The position numbers were made by a program, and so were the translations under genes. This document shows, piece after piece, positions 54,047-63,891 of a DNA stretch of 64,000 nucleotides (the first letter of the stretch is position 1; every line of letters starts with the position of its first letter). The DNA is from Acetoanaerobium sticklandii (GTDB lineage: Bacteria > Bacillota > Clostridia > Peptostreptococcales > Filifactoraceae), in assembly GCF_000196455.1 (NCBI RefSeq), contig NC_014614.1, positions 327,501-391,500 of the forward strand, written 5' to 3'. Below the pieces are notes generated by a model. That model was given only the letters and a program-made list of their open reading frames with translations, had not been told where the DNA came from and searched no databases.

Positions 54047-55390
54047 ATGTGCGGAATCGTAGGGGTATATTCTAACGAACCAGTAGTAAGAGATTTATTT
54101 TATGCACTCAACACTCTTCAGCATAGAGGACAGGAAAGCTGCGGAATAGCAGTTTCAGATGACAAGGATATCAGCTGTCATAAAGGAATGGGACTAGTTC
54201 AAGAGGTATTTAGAGAAGAAAATATTCAAAACATGAACGGCAATATAGGAATAGGACATGTACGCTACTCTACAGCAGGAGGAAGCTACGAATATAACAC
54301 TCAGCCACTGCTTGGATTTTCAAAAGGCAAGAGAATAGCAATCGCTCATAATGGAAACTTAATAAATAATCAACTACTTAAGACAAGACTAGAAGAAGAT
54401 GGAATGATGTTCCAAACCACTATAGATTCAGAGGTTATTCTTTATCTTATATCTAGATACTACAATGGGAATATGCTAGATGCAGTTAAAAAAACTATGG
54501 ACCTCATAAAAGGAGCCTACTCTCTTGTAGTAATGCTAAAAGACAAAATGGTAGCAGTAAGAGACCCATACGGCTTTAGACCACTAGTTATGGGAAGACG
54601 TGGAGATGACTACATCTTTGCTTCTGAGACAGGAGTAATAGATGTACTAGGTGGAGAATATATCAGAGATTTAGAGCCTGGAGAGATAGTAATAGTAAAA
54701 GACAATAAAATGGAGTCCCATATGTACGAGCACAAGGCTCCTATGTCGACTTGTATATTTGAGCATATTTATTTTGCTAGACCAGATGCAACAATAGATG
54801 GACTAAATGCTTACTCATTCAGAGTAAAAACAGGAGAAATCTTAGCAAAGGAAAGCCCAGTCGATGCAGATGTAATCGTTCCAGTTCCAGACTCAGGCTG
54901 GCCGGGAGCTATAGGTTTTTCAAGTAAATCTGGCATCCCTATAATGGAAGGGCTAGTAAAAAATCGCTACATGGGAAGAACCTTTATCAAGCCGACTCAA
55001 AGAGAACGTGAAATAGCAGTAAAACTAAAGCTAAACCCTATAGTAGATGTGGTAAAAGGAAAAAAAGTAGTACTGGTTGATGACTCAATAGTAAGAGGAA
55101 CTACTTCTAAAAGATTAATAGAGAGCCTAAGAGCAGCAGGAGCAAAAGAGGTTCATATGAGAATCACATCTCCCCCAGTTACTCACTCATGCTATTTTGG
55201 AATAGATACTCCTAGAAGAAAAAACCTAATAGCAGCTCACAGCACAGTGCAGGAAATCTGTGACAATATAGGCGCTGATTCACTAGGCTTTATATCTATA
55301 GATGCCCTAAGAGAAGCGGCAGGACCAGAGTTTAAATTTTGCAAGGCTTGCTTTGATGGAAAGTATCCGCTTGACCCTTGCGTACTATAA
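54047..55390 (+). CDS. purF: Glutamine phosphoribosylpyrophosphate amidotransferase
   Basis: A 447-residue enzyme for the first committed step of purine synthesis. Cys2 directly after the start Met (MCGIVGVYS) is the glutaminase nucleophile, so there is no propeptide. The PRPP motif VVLVDDSIVRGTTSKRL is near 342. Cysteines in TCIFEH, HSCYFGI and FCKACF match the 4Fe-4S ligands of the Bacillus subtilis enzyme. It starts 2 bp after purC, so the genes are probably coupled. Confidence 0.97.
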   Translation: MCGIVGVYSNEPVVRDLFYALNTLQHRGQESCGIAVSDDKDISCHKGMGLVQEVFREENIQNMNGNIGIGHVRYSTAGGSYEYNTQPLLGFSKGKRIAIAHNGNLINNQLLKTRLEEDGMMFQTTIDSEVILYLISRYYNGNMLDAVKKTMDLIKGAYSLVVMLKDKMVAVRDPYGFRPLVMGRRGDDYIFASETGVIDVLGGEYIRDLEPGEIVIVKDNKMESHMYEHKAPMSTCIFEHIYFARPDATIDGLNAYSFRVKTGEILAKESPVDADVIVPVPDSGWPGAIGFSSKSGIPIMEGLVKNRYMGRTFIKPTQREREIAVKLKLNPIVDVVKGKKVVLVDDSIVRGTTSKRLIESLRAAGAKEVHMRITSPPVTHSCYFGIDTPRRKNLIAAHSTVQEICDNIGADSLGFISIDALREAAGPEFKFCKACFDGKYPLDPCVL

Positions 55391-55429
55391 ATAATATTAA
55401 AAATACCTATTAAAAAATTGGAGGATATG

Positions 55430-56476
55430 ATGGAAAAGTTAACCTATGCAGCATCAGGAGTCGATATTGACGAAGGCAATCGCGCCGTACAGCTAATGAA
55501 AAGCAAGGTAGCATCTACCTACACTAGCGCAGTGGTAGGAGATTTGGGAGCTTTTTCTGGAGGATTTTCATTAAAAGATTTTAAGCATATGGAAGAGCCT
55601 GTGCTACTTGCGGCTACAGACGGCGTGGGAACAAAGCTCATCATAGCTCAGATGATGGACAAGCACCACAGCGTAGGGCAAGACCTAGTTGCTATGTGTG
55701 TCAATGACCTTATTTGCCAAGGTGCAAAGCCACTATTTTTCTTAGATTACGTAGCTACAGGCAAAGTAAATGCAGAAAAAATAGCAAACATAGTTGGCGG
55801 AATAGCTGACGGCTGTAAGATGGCAGACTGCTCGCTAATAGGTGGAGAAACTGCAGAAATGCCTGATATGTACACGGAAGATGAATATGACCTAGCTGGG
55901 TTTGCAGTAGGGATAGCGGACAAAGCAAAAATTCTAGATGGCTCTAGAGTAAAAGAAGGAGATGTAGTTATAGGACTTGCATCTAGTGGACTGCACAGCA
56001 ATGGCTACTCGCTAGCAAGAAAGCTTTTCTTTGACCATTTAGGACTAGGAATAAACGATAAGATAAATACTAGCATCAGAACTATAGGTGACTTACTTCT
56101 AGTACCTACTAAAATCTACGTAAAAACGATTATGGATATATTAGAAAAATATGATATCAAGGCTATAGCTCATATCACAGGTGGAGGACTTCTTGAAAAC
56201 GTACCTAGAGTACTGCCAGATGACCTAGATGTATACATCAACAAAGGCTCATGGAATATGCCTGAGATATACAAAGAAATTCTAGCTCTAGACAAAATAG
56301 AAGAAAAAGAACTCTACAAAAGCTTTAACATGGGTATAGGAATGGTAGTAGTAGTAAACAAGGAAGAAGCAAAAACTATACTTGACCATATCAATGAAAA
56401 TAGCTGGGACGACGCTTTTATCATCGGAACTGTAGAAAAAGGCAGTAAAAAGGTGATTTTAAATGGAAACATCTAA
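55430..56476 (+). CDS. purM: Phosphoribosylformylglycinamidine cyclo-ligase
   Basis: A 348-residue AIR synthetase that closes the imidazole ring with ATP. AATDGVGTKLIIAQ near 63, LIGGETAEMPDMY and AHITGGGLLENVPR are conserved. GGAGG at 55420-55424 makes ATG 55430 more likely than ATG 55427 or TTG 55418. The gene ends 14 bp inside purN. Confidence 0.96.
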   Translation: MEKLTYAASGVDIDEGNRAVQLMKSKVASTYTSAVVGDLGAFSGGFSLKDFKHMEEPVLLAATDGVGTKLIIAQMMDKHHSVGQDLVAMCVNDLICQGAKPLFFLDYVATGKVNAEKIANIVGGIADGCKMADCSLIGGETAEMPDMYTEDEYDLAGFAVGIADKAKILDGSRVKEGDVVIGLASSGLHSNGYSLARKLFFDHLGLGINDKINTSIRTIGDLLLVPTKIYVKTIMDILEKYDIKAIAHITGGGLLENVPRVLPDDLDVYINKGSWNMPEIYKEILALDKIEEKELYKSFNMGIGMVVVVNKEEAKTILDHINENSWDDAFIIGTVEKGSKKVILNGNI

Positions 56477-57050
56477 AGACCAGATGCAAAAATTAAAGCT
56501 AGCAGTTTTAGTCTCTGGTTCAGGAACAAATCTTCAGTCTCTTATAGATGCCCAGAAGGAAGGCTACTTTAATTCTGAAATAGCACTAGTCGTATCAAAT
56601 AAAGCCTCAGCCTATGGACTGACAAGAGCAGAAAATGCTGGAATAAAAGCGCTAGTTATAAAGTCAGATAAAGAGCTACTAGATGCTCTGCTAGAAAATG
56701 AAATCGACCTAATAGTACTAGCTGGATATCTAAAAGTAATCAGCTCAGAGCTTATAAATGCTTACGAAAATAAAATAATAAACATCCATCCATCCCTGCT
56801 TCCAGAATATGGAGGTCATGGGATGTATGGGCTTTATGTTCACGAAAAAGTATTTGCTGACAAAAAAGACCAAACAGGAGCAACAGTTCACTATGTGACA
56901 GCCGAGGTGGATGAAGGACCGATTATAATTCAGAAAAAACTAATAGTAGACTACGATGTAATTAAATCTCCTGAAGAGCTTCAGAAAGCAGTGCTAGTAA
57001 TAGAACATCAGATACTTAAAGAAGCTATAAAAATAATAGAAGAGCAATAA
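56463..57050 (+). CDS. purN: Phosphoribosylglycinamide formyltransferase
   Basis: A 195-residue GAR transformylase using 10-formyltetrahydrofolate. SGSGTNLQSLI is the phosphate loop; IINIHPSLLPEYGGHGMYG has the catalytic Asn-His, and Asp lies in EVDEGPIIIQ. It overlaps purM by 14 bp, so translation is likely coupled. Confidence 0.96.
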   Translation: METSKDQMQKLKLAVLVSGSGTNLQSLIDAQKEGYFNSEIALVVSNKASAYGLTRAENAGIKALVIKSDKELLDALLENEIDLIVLAGYLKVISSELINAYENKIINIHPSLLPEYGGHGMYGLYVHEKVFADKKDQTGATVHYVTAEVDEGPIIIQKKLIVDYDVIKSPEELQKAVLVIEHQILKEAIKIIEEQ

Positions 57051-57156
57051 TCAATATCATAACAAAGTAAATGACTATGAGTAAGTAAATAAAAACATGC
57101 AATAGTTATTTATAAGAAGTTTAACTAATTAAATTTTAAAATATACGAGGTGAGAT

Positions 57157-58671
57157 ATGAAGGCTCTAATAAGTGTAACTGACAAGACCGGAATTGCAGA
57201 CTTTGCCCTTGGACTAGAAAAATTTGGCTATGAAATAGTATCTACTGGTGGAACTTTGAAAGTTTTACTAGACGCTGGAGTAAAAGCTATATCAATAGAT
57301 GAGCTTACTGGATTTCCAGAAATGCTAGACGGAAGAGTTAAGACCCTTCACCCAAAGGTTCATGGAGGAATCCTACATATCAGAGCAAATGAAACCCATG
57401 TTGCTACAGTAAAAGAGCATGGAATCGACCCTATAGACATGGTAGTAGTAAACCTATACGATTTCGAAGGCACCCTAAAATCTGGCAAGCCTCACGATGA
57501 AATAGTAGAAAATATAGATATCGGTGGCCCATCAATGATTAGATCAGCTGCTAAAAACTATAAAGATGTAGCAGTAGTAACTGACCCGAAAGATTATCAA
57601 GAAATATTGGAAAGACTATCAAATAAAACTCTAGATGAAGCCTACAAAAGAAAACTAGCTTACAAAGCATTCTCGCTTACTGGATACTACGATGCCATGA
57701 TAGGCAGATACTTTGCTGGGCTAGAAAATGAAACCTTCCCAGAAAGAACAGCTATAGGTTTACTAAAGGAATCATCTCTTCGCTACGGAGAAAACCCTCA
57801 CCAAAACGCAGCAGTTTATGAGGATGCTATGACTACTAGCCTTATGACAGGCATGATTCAGCTTCATGGCAAGGAGCTTTCATTTAACAACCTAAACGAC
57901 CTAAACACTGCTCTAGAGCTAGCTAGTGAATTTGAAGAGCCGGCTGTAGCAGTAATCAAACATGCAACTCCGTGTGCAGCAGCTATAGGAAGTACTATTT
58001 ATGAAGCCTTTGTAAGAGCTTATGAAGCAGATAAAATGTCTATATTTGGCGGAATAGTAGCTATGAATAAAGAAATGGATGCAGAAACGGCAACTGCCAT
58101 GGATGAAATTTTCCTAGAAATAGTTGCGGCGCCTTCATATAGTGAGCAGGCCCTAGAAATACTTAAGAAAAAGAAAAATCTAAGAATCCTAGTTATAAAC
58201 TATAACAATAAAAAATCTGGACTAGATGTAAAATTCGCTAGCGGAAAAGTATTAATCCAAGAAACAGACAATCTAAACTGCGAAAAGCTAGAGACAGTTA
58301 CAACTACTGCTCCTACTAAGGCTCAGCTAGATGATATGAAATTTGCCATGATAGTATGTAAACATGTGAAATCTAATGCTATAGTAATAGCAAAGGGCGG
58401 AGCAACAGTAGCTATCAGTGGTGGACAGACATCTAGAATCTGGGCACTTCAAAACGCCATCAGAAATAACCCAGACAAAGACTTTGCAGGATGCAGCCTA
58501 GCGTCTGATGCCTTCTTCCCATTTGATGACTGTGTGACCTTGTCAGCAGAGCATGGCATAGCAGCTATCATGCAGCCAGGTGGAGCAGGAAGAGATCAAG
58601 ATAGCATAGATGCCTGCAACAAATCAGGAATAGCTATGGTATTTACAGGAACTCGTCACTTTAAACACTAG
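57157..58671 (+). CDS. purH: AICAR transformylase/IMP cyclohydrolase
   Basis: A 504-residue bifunctional enzyme for the last two steps to IMP. The N-terminal MGS-like domain (1-145) has STGGTLKVLLDAG and the GRVKTLHPKVHGGIL cyclohydrolase block. The AICARFT domain has YGENPHQNAAVY near 210, then KHATPCAAA and a C-terminal QPGGAGRDQDSI. GAGGTGAG lies before the ATG. An 86-bp gap with a hairpin leads to the fused gene. Confidence 0.97.
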   Translation: MKALISVTDKTGIADFALGLEKFGYEIVSTGGTLKVLLDAGVKAISIDELTGFPEMLDGRVKTLHPKVHGGILHIRANETHVATVKEHGIDPIDMVVVNLYDFEGTLKSGKPHDEIVENIDIGGPSMIRSAAKNYKDVAVVTDPKDYQEILERLSNKTLDEAYKRKLAYKAFSLTGYYDAMIGRYFAGLENETFPERTAIGLLKESSLRYGENPHQNAAVYEDAMTTSLMTGMIQLHGKELSFNNLNDLNTALELASEFEEPAVAVIKHATPCAAAIGSTIYEAFVRAYEADKMSIFGGIVAMNKEMDAETATAMDEIFLEIVAAPSYSEQALEILKKKKNLRILVINYNNKKSGLDVKFASGKVLIQETDNLNCEKLETVTTTAPTKAQLDDMKFAMIVCKHVKSNAIVIAKGGATVAISGGQTSRIWALQNAIRNNPDKDFAGCSLASDAFFPFDDCVTLSAEHGIAAIMQPGGAGRDQDSIDACNKSGIAMVFTGTRHFKH

Positions 58672-58680
58672 AATAAAATA

Positions 58681-58711
58681 GCCCATTGATGCAAATTTAG
58701 TGTCAATGGGC
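58681..58711 (+). other. Intercistronic hairpin in pur operon
   Basis: GCCCATTGA (58681-58689) pairs with TCAATGGGC (58703-58711). There is no T run after it, so it is more likely an RNA processing or stability element than a full terminator. Confidence 0.6.
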
Positions 58712-58756
58712 ACTTATAACCTTGTCATATTCACAATAAAAACAGGAGGATAACCT

Positions 58757-61700
58757 ATGAATATCCTAGTAATCGGGGGCGGAGCTAGAGAGCACGCTAT
58801 CATCTACAAACTAAGTCAAAGCAGCAGAGCAGAAAAAATCTACGCAGCTCCAGGCAATGCAGGAATAGCTGAGCTAGCAAAATGCATAGACATTTCAGCA
58901 ACAGATGTAGAGGGCTTAGTAGAATTTGCAAAAAATAACAGCATAGACCTTGTAATAGTTGGACCTGAGGATCCTCTTTGCATGGGAGTAGTAGATATAC
59001 TCACAGCAGAGGGGATAAAGGTTTTTGGACCAGAAAAAGCCTCAGCTCAGCTAGAGGGTAGCAAAGCCTTTGCAAAAGAGTTCATGCTAAGAAATGAAAT
59101 ACCTACAGCTAGGTACATAAAGACTTCAGATATAAATCAAGCTATGCAGGCATTTGAAATGATGTTTACTAGCTCACCTTACGGCAAGGCAGTAATAAAA
59201 GCTGATGGACTCTGCGCAGGCAAAGGAGTAGTAGTAGCTGAGAGCCTAGAACAAGGCTTTGAATTTATAACTGAGGTACTGACAAATAAAATTTTTGGAG
59301 AAACTGAGCTAGTACTAGAAGAATACATCGAAGGCATAGAGGCATCCCTGCTTTGCTTTGTAGACCATAACACAATAGTAGCTATGCCTACAGCAAAAGA
59401 CCACAAGAGAATCTACGAAGCTGAAAGAGGGCCAAACACTGGTGGAATGGGAACTTACTCGCCAAACCCTATAGCCCTAGCCTATCACGATGAGATGATA
59501 AAAGAGGTAGCTCAGGCATATCATAAGGGACTGCAAAAAGAAGGGCTTAGTTATAGAGGAATCATATTCTTTGGCTTCATGATTACTCCAGAGGGTATCA
59601 AGGTACTTGAATTTAACACTAGATTCGGAGATCCAGAAACTCAGTCCATATTAGTTAGATTAGAGACGGATTTACTAGAGATATTTGACATGGCAACCCA
59701 GGATAAACTAAATGAACTGGATATAAAATGGAGTGATGATCAGGCAGTAACCTTAGTTCTAGCATCAAAAGGCTATCCAGGAGCGTATGAAAAAGGAAAG
59801 CCTATAACTATAAAAGATAAAGCTATGATAGATAGCCTTGGAGTAGTATTTCACGCAGGAACAAAGCTTGATGGAAATACAGCTGTGACAAATGGAGGCA
59901 GAGTACTTAGCCTTACAGCAAAAGCCCCTACTCTAGATGAGGCTATGGAAAAAGCATATAAAATGGCAGAGCTTATTGATTTTGAAGGAAAAACCTACAG
60001 GAAGGATATCGGACCTATGGTAAAAAGAATCTATGTTCAGAAAAAAGCTGAGTTTGACATTGAAGGAGCTTCACTTGCAGCTCAGATTAAGGAAAGCCTA
60101 GGAATACATCTAGAATCAGTAAGCCCATATCAACGCTATGATATGCAAAACATAACTATAGATGAGATAAACAAAATATCAAAAACCATCCTCAGCGAGC
60201 CACCTGTAGATGATATATATATCCAAGAAGAGGCATTTGAAGTAGAAAAATCTATGACTAGCCCTATTGTTGTAGAGCTTCATAGAGGACAGTACGACCA
60301 AAGAGAAGATGGCCTGCTTCAGTCACTAGCAGTGGTGCTAGGAAAAGAAGATGTAAAAATCAGATGTGCTAGAGTCTATGACATCAAAGGTAAAGTTACA
60401 GCCAAAGAGCTGGAAAAAATCAAAGCCTACCTTATCAACCCAGTAGACCAGCAAGAAGGCAGCATGAAGCTTCCAAATCTATTAGAAGACGAGCAGCCTA
60501 TCATCCAGACAAAAGCTGTGATAGATGGCTTTATAGCTATGGATGAGTCAGCTCTGTCAGATTTTCATGCAAAAAACGGCCTAGCTATGAAGCTAGAGGA
60601 CCTAAAATATTTCCAAGATTATTTCAAAACTAAAGAAAATCGTGACCCTAGTGAAGTAGAGCTTGCAATGGTAGATACTTACTGGTCTGATCACTGTAGA
60701 CATACTACATTTAACACAGTGCTAGAAAATGTAAGCTTTATATCCTCAGCAAATAAAGCTATTCAGCTAGCAGTGCTTCAGGCATACAAGGACTACCTAG
60801 ACCTAAGAGAAAAAGCTCACAACAACGAAAAGCCACTCACTCTTATGGATATGGCTACCATAATGGCTAGATACATGAGAAAAAATGGCCAGCTAGATGA
60901 CCTAGAGGTATCTGATGAAATCAATGCTTGCTCAGTAAAAATAAAAGTAAAAGTAAACGGTGAAGACCAAGATTACCTATTGATGTTCAAAAACGAAACT
61001 CACAACCATCCTACAGAGATAGAGCCTTTTGGTGGAGCTTCAACTTGCCTAGGTGGAGCTATAAGAGATCCATTATCTGGACGTTCATATGTATACCAGG
61101 CTATGAGAGTAACAGGCTCAGCAGACCCTAGAGAAGCAATAAGCGAAACACTAGAGGGCAAATTGCCACAGAGAAAAATAACTCAAGAAGCAGCTAGAGG
61201 CTACAGCGCATATGGAAACCAAATAGGACTTTGTACAGGCTTTGTAGATGAAGTTTATCACCCAGGCTTTAAAGCTAAAAGAATGGAAGTAGGCGCAGTA
61301 ATAGGAGCGGCTCCTGCAGAAAACGTAATACGTAAACAGCCAGAATCTGGCGACATCATAGTATTAATCGGCGGAAGAACAGGAAGAGATGGAGTAGGTG
61401 GAGCTACAGGCTCGTCAAAAGAGCAAACAGAAAAATCTATAGAACTATCTTCAGCAGAAGTCCAAAAAGGTAATGCGCCATCTGAGCGTAAACTTCAAAG
61501 ACTATTTAGAAATCCAAAAGCTGCTTCTCTAATCAAAAAATGTAATGACTTTGGAGCAGGTGGAGTATCAGTAGCAATAGGAGAGCTAGCAGATGGACTA
61601 GATATCAAGCTAGATAAAGTTCCACTAAAATACGCTGGACTTACACCAAAAGAAATAGCAATCTCAGAATCACAAGAGCGTATGGCTTGTGTGATATCGC

Positions 61701-63766
61701 CAGCTGATTTAGATGCATTTATGAAGCTGTGCCACGAGGAAAACATAGAGGCTACAGTAGTAGCTACAGTAACAGATACAAATAGACTAGTTATGACTTA
61801 CAACAATGAAGTCATGGTAGATATAGATAGAACCTTCCTAGATAGTGCAGGAGTTACCTCATCTCAAGAAGTAGAAGTAGAAATTCCTTACACTCTAGAT
61901 ATGTTTGCAGAGACAGAAATTAAAGATATAGAAGCAGAGCTAAAATCTAGACTAGCAGACCTGAATGTATGTAGCAAAAAAGGTCTGATTCAAAGATTTG
62001 ACAACACTATAGGAGCGGCTAGCGTGCTGATTCCTCTAGGTGGAGATTATCAGCTTACACCAGCTCAAGGTATGGCATGCAACATACCATCTCTAGATGG
62101 AGATACATCTACTGCTTCAGTTATGACCTATGGCTACAACCCATATCTATCTGAGCAGAGTCCATTTCATGGAGCTTACTATGCAGTGATAGAGTCAGTG
62201 AGCAAGATAGCAGCCCTAGGAGCACCAGTAGAAAAAACTAGACTATCACTCCAGGAATACTTTGAAAAGCTAGGCGAAGACAAGCGCAAATGGGGTAAGC
62301 CCCTATCTGCCCTTATAGGAGCTCTAAAAGTACAAAGAGAGCTGAATCTTCCTGCTATAGGTGGCAAAGACTCTATGTCAGGTACCTACAAAGACCTAAA
62401 TGTACCTCCTACCTTGATATCATTTGCAGTATCATATCAAGACAGCGAAAAAATCATATCACAGGAGCTAAAAGAAGCAGGAAACACCATAGGCTTACTT
62501 TTCACTCCAGCTACAGAGGACAACCTGCTAGATATGGAAATGTACAAAGACAACCTAAATACACTAAAAGCTTTAGCCTTGGAGAATAAAATAAAATCAG
62601 CCTATGCAGTTACGCATGAAGGTATATTAGCTGGACTAACTAAAATGGCATTTGGAAACAACCTAGGAGTAAATCTAAATGCAGATTTAAAAGCAGATAT
62701 GCTGTTTAAACCTCTATACGGCTCATTTGTAGTAGAGCTAGCTGAGGAAGATGCAAGAGTTATGACACTAGGAAAAGTAGAAAAAACTCCAGTTCTAAAA
62801 GTAGGAGCTAGTGTAGCTATAGAGCTAAAAGACCTTCAGGCTGCCTATGAAGAGCCACTTGAGTCTGTATTTGGAACCAAAAATCCAGCTCAAGAAACAG
62901 TAAAAACTGTATTTGAAGCTCAGTCAAAGCTAGAGGCAAAACCTAGTAAAGCAAAAACGAGCATTGCTCAGCCAAAGGTAGTAATCCCAGTATTCCCAGG
63001 AACAAACTGCGAATACGACAGTGCCTTTGCCTTTGAAAAAGCTGGAGCAAAAGCAACCATTCAGGTCCTTAGAAACCTAACACTAAAAGATATAGATGAA
63101 TCTCTAAAGGAACTAGAAAAAACCATCAGAGAATCTCAGATTCTTATGATACCTGGAGGCTTTAGCTTAGGGGATGAACCAGATGGATCAGGTAAATTCA
63201 TAGCGGCAGTGCTTAGCTCACCTAGAATCAGCGATGCAATAGCTCAGCTACTAGAAAAAAATGATGGCTTGATACTTGGAGTTTGCAACGGCTTCCAAGC
63301 ACTTATAAAAACTGGACTTCTTCCATACGGTGAGATTAAGACACTTGATTCAGATGCACCTACACTTACTCATAACGCTATAGGAAGACATATGGCTCAG
63401 TTTATAAAAACAAAGGTAGTAGCTACAAACTCACCTTGGACTAGCCTATTAACTGAAGGAGATATCCATCAGATACCAGTATCTCATGGAGAAGGTAGAC
63501 TAATCGGAAGCGAAGCAGTAATAAAACAGCTGTATGACAACCACCAGGTAGCCTTTCAGTATGTAGATGACTCTGGAAATCCTACGATGAAGCTACCATA
63601 TAACCCAAATGGTTCTTACGGAGCAATAGAGGGCCTAGTAAGCCCATGCGGCAGAATCCTAGGCAAAATGGGACACACAGAAAGAGTTCAAAAAGGCCTC
63701 TTCAACAACTACAAAATAACTTCAAAACAACTACTATTTGAAGGCGGAACAACCTACTACAAATAA
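58757..63766 (+). CDS. purDL: PurD-PurL fusion: GAR synthetase and FGAM synthase in one frame
   Basis: A 1669-residue frame. Residues 1-419 are PurD (MNILVIGGGAREHAI, ATP-grasp, FRKDIG-like end YRKDIG). From Met421 the sequence RIYVQKKAEFD begins a clostridial long PurL: PurS-like part to about 505, HCRHTTFNT near 645, a second synthetase half, and a glutaminase domain with GVCNGFQ (Cys near 1513) and PVSHGEGR. PurD lacks only a few usual C-terminal residues and no linker is added, as if the purD stop were lost. An AGGAAGG (59999-60005) 11 bp before codon 421 could permit internal starts. AGGAGG precedes the ATG. Confidence 0.93.
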   Translation: MNILVIGGGAREHAIIYKLSQSSRAEKIYAAPGNAGIAELAKCIDISATDVEGLVEFAKNNSIDLVIVGPEDPLCMGVVDILTAEGIKVFGPEKASAQLEGSKAFAKEFMLRNEIPTARYIKTSDINQAMQAFEMMFTSSPYGKAVIKADGLCAGKGVVVAESLEQGFEFITEVLTNKIFGETELVLEEYIEGIEASLLCFVDHNTIVAMPTAKDHKRIYEAERGPNTGGMGTYSPNPIALAYHDEMIKEVAQAYHKGLQKEGLSYRGIIFFGFMITPEGIKVLEFNTRFGDPETQSILVRLETDLLEIFDMATQDKLNELDIKWSDDQAVTLVLASKGYPGAYEKGKPITIKDKAMIDSLGVVFHAGTKLDGNTAVTNGGRVLSLTAKAPTLDEAMEKAYKMAELIDFEGKTYRKDIGPMVKRIYVQKKAEFDIEGASLAAQIKESLGIHLESVSPYQRYDMQNITIDEINKISKTILSEPPVDDIYIQEEAFEVEKSMTSPIVVELHRGQYDQREDGLLQSLAVVLGKEDVKIRCARVYDIKGKVTAKELEKIKAYLINPVDQQEGSMKLPNLLEDEQPIIQTKAVIDGFIAMDESALSDFHAKNGLAMKLEDLKYFQDYFKTKENRDPSEVELAMVDTYWSDHCRHTTFNTVLENVSFISSANKAIQLAVLQAYKDYLDLREKAHNNEKPLTLMDMATIMARYMRKNGQLDDLEVSDEINACSVKIKVKVNGEDQDYLLMFKNETHNHPTEIEPFGGASTCLGGAIRDPLSGRSYVYQAMRVTGSADPREAISETLEGKLPQRKITQEAARGYSAYGNQIGLCTGFVDEVYHPGFKAKRMEVGAVIGAAPAENVIRKQPESGDIIVLIGGRTGRDGVGGATGSSKEQTEKSIELSSAEVQKGNAPSERKLQRLFRNPKAASLIKKCNDFGAGGVSVAIGELADGLDIKLDKVPLKYAGLTPKEIAISESQERMACVISPADLDAFMKLCHEENIEATVVATVTDTNRLVMTYNNEVMVDIDRTFLDSAGVTSSQEVEVEIPYTLDMFAETEIKDIEAELKSRLADLNVCSKKGLIQRFDNTIGAASVLIPLGGDYQLTPAQGMACNIPSLDGDTSTASVMTYGYNPYLSEQSPFHGAYYAVIESVSKIAALGAPVEKTRLSLQEYFEKLGEDKRKWGKPLSALIGALKVQRELNLPAIGGKDSMSGTYKDLNVPPTLISFAVSYQDSEKIISQELKEAGNTIGLLFTPATEDNLLDMEMYKDNLNTLKALALENKIKSAYAVTHEGILAGLTKMAFGNNLGVNLNADLKADMLFKPLYGSFVVELAEEDARVMTLGKVEKTPVLKVGASVAIELKDLQAAYEEPLESVFGTKNPAQETVKTVFEAQSKLEAKPSKAKTSIAQPKVVIPVFPGTNCEYDSAFAFEKAGAKATIQVLRNLTLKDIDESLKELEKTIRESQILMIPGGFSLGDEPDGSGKFIAAVLSSPRISDAIAQLLEKNDGLILGVCNGFQALIKTGLLPYGEIKTLDSDAPTLTHNAIGRHMAQFIKTKVVATNSPWTSLLTEGDIHQIPVSHGEGRLIGSEAVIKQLYDNHQVAFQYVDDSGNPTMKLPYNPNGSYGAIEGLVSPCGRILGKMGHTERVQKGLFNNYKITSKQLLFEGGTTYYK

Positions 63767-63777
63767 CAAAATCATTA

Positions 63778-63891
63778 GGGACGGTTCTTTTTGATTTCCT
63801 CATAAGGAATCAAAAGGGACGGTTCTTTTTGATTTTAAAAAATTTAAGAAAACAATAAAATTAAATGGGAGTGGTCAAAAAGAACCGTCCC
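63778..63891. repeat. Three copies of GGGACGGTTCTTTTTGATT
   Basis: Direct copies lie at 63778-63796 and 63816-63834 and an inverted one at 63875-63891. Between copies one and two, GATTTCC and AGGAATC can pair. A T-rich tail after the hairpins may terminate the pur operon. From 63892 to 64000 I see no gene. Confidence 0.75.
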
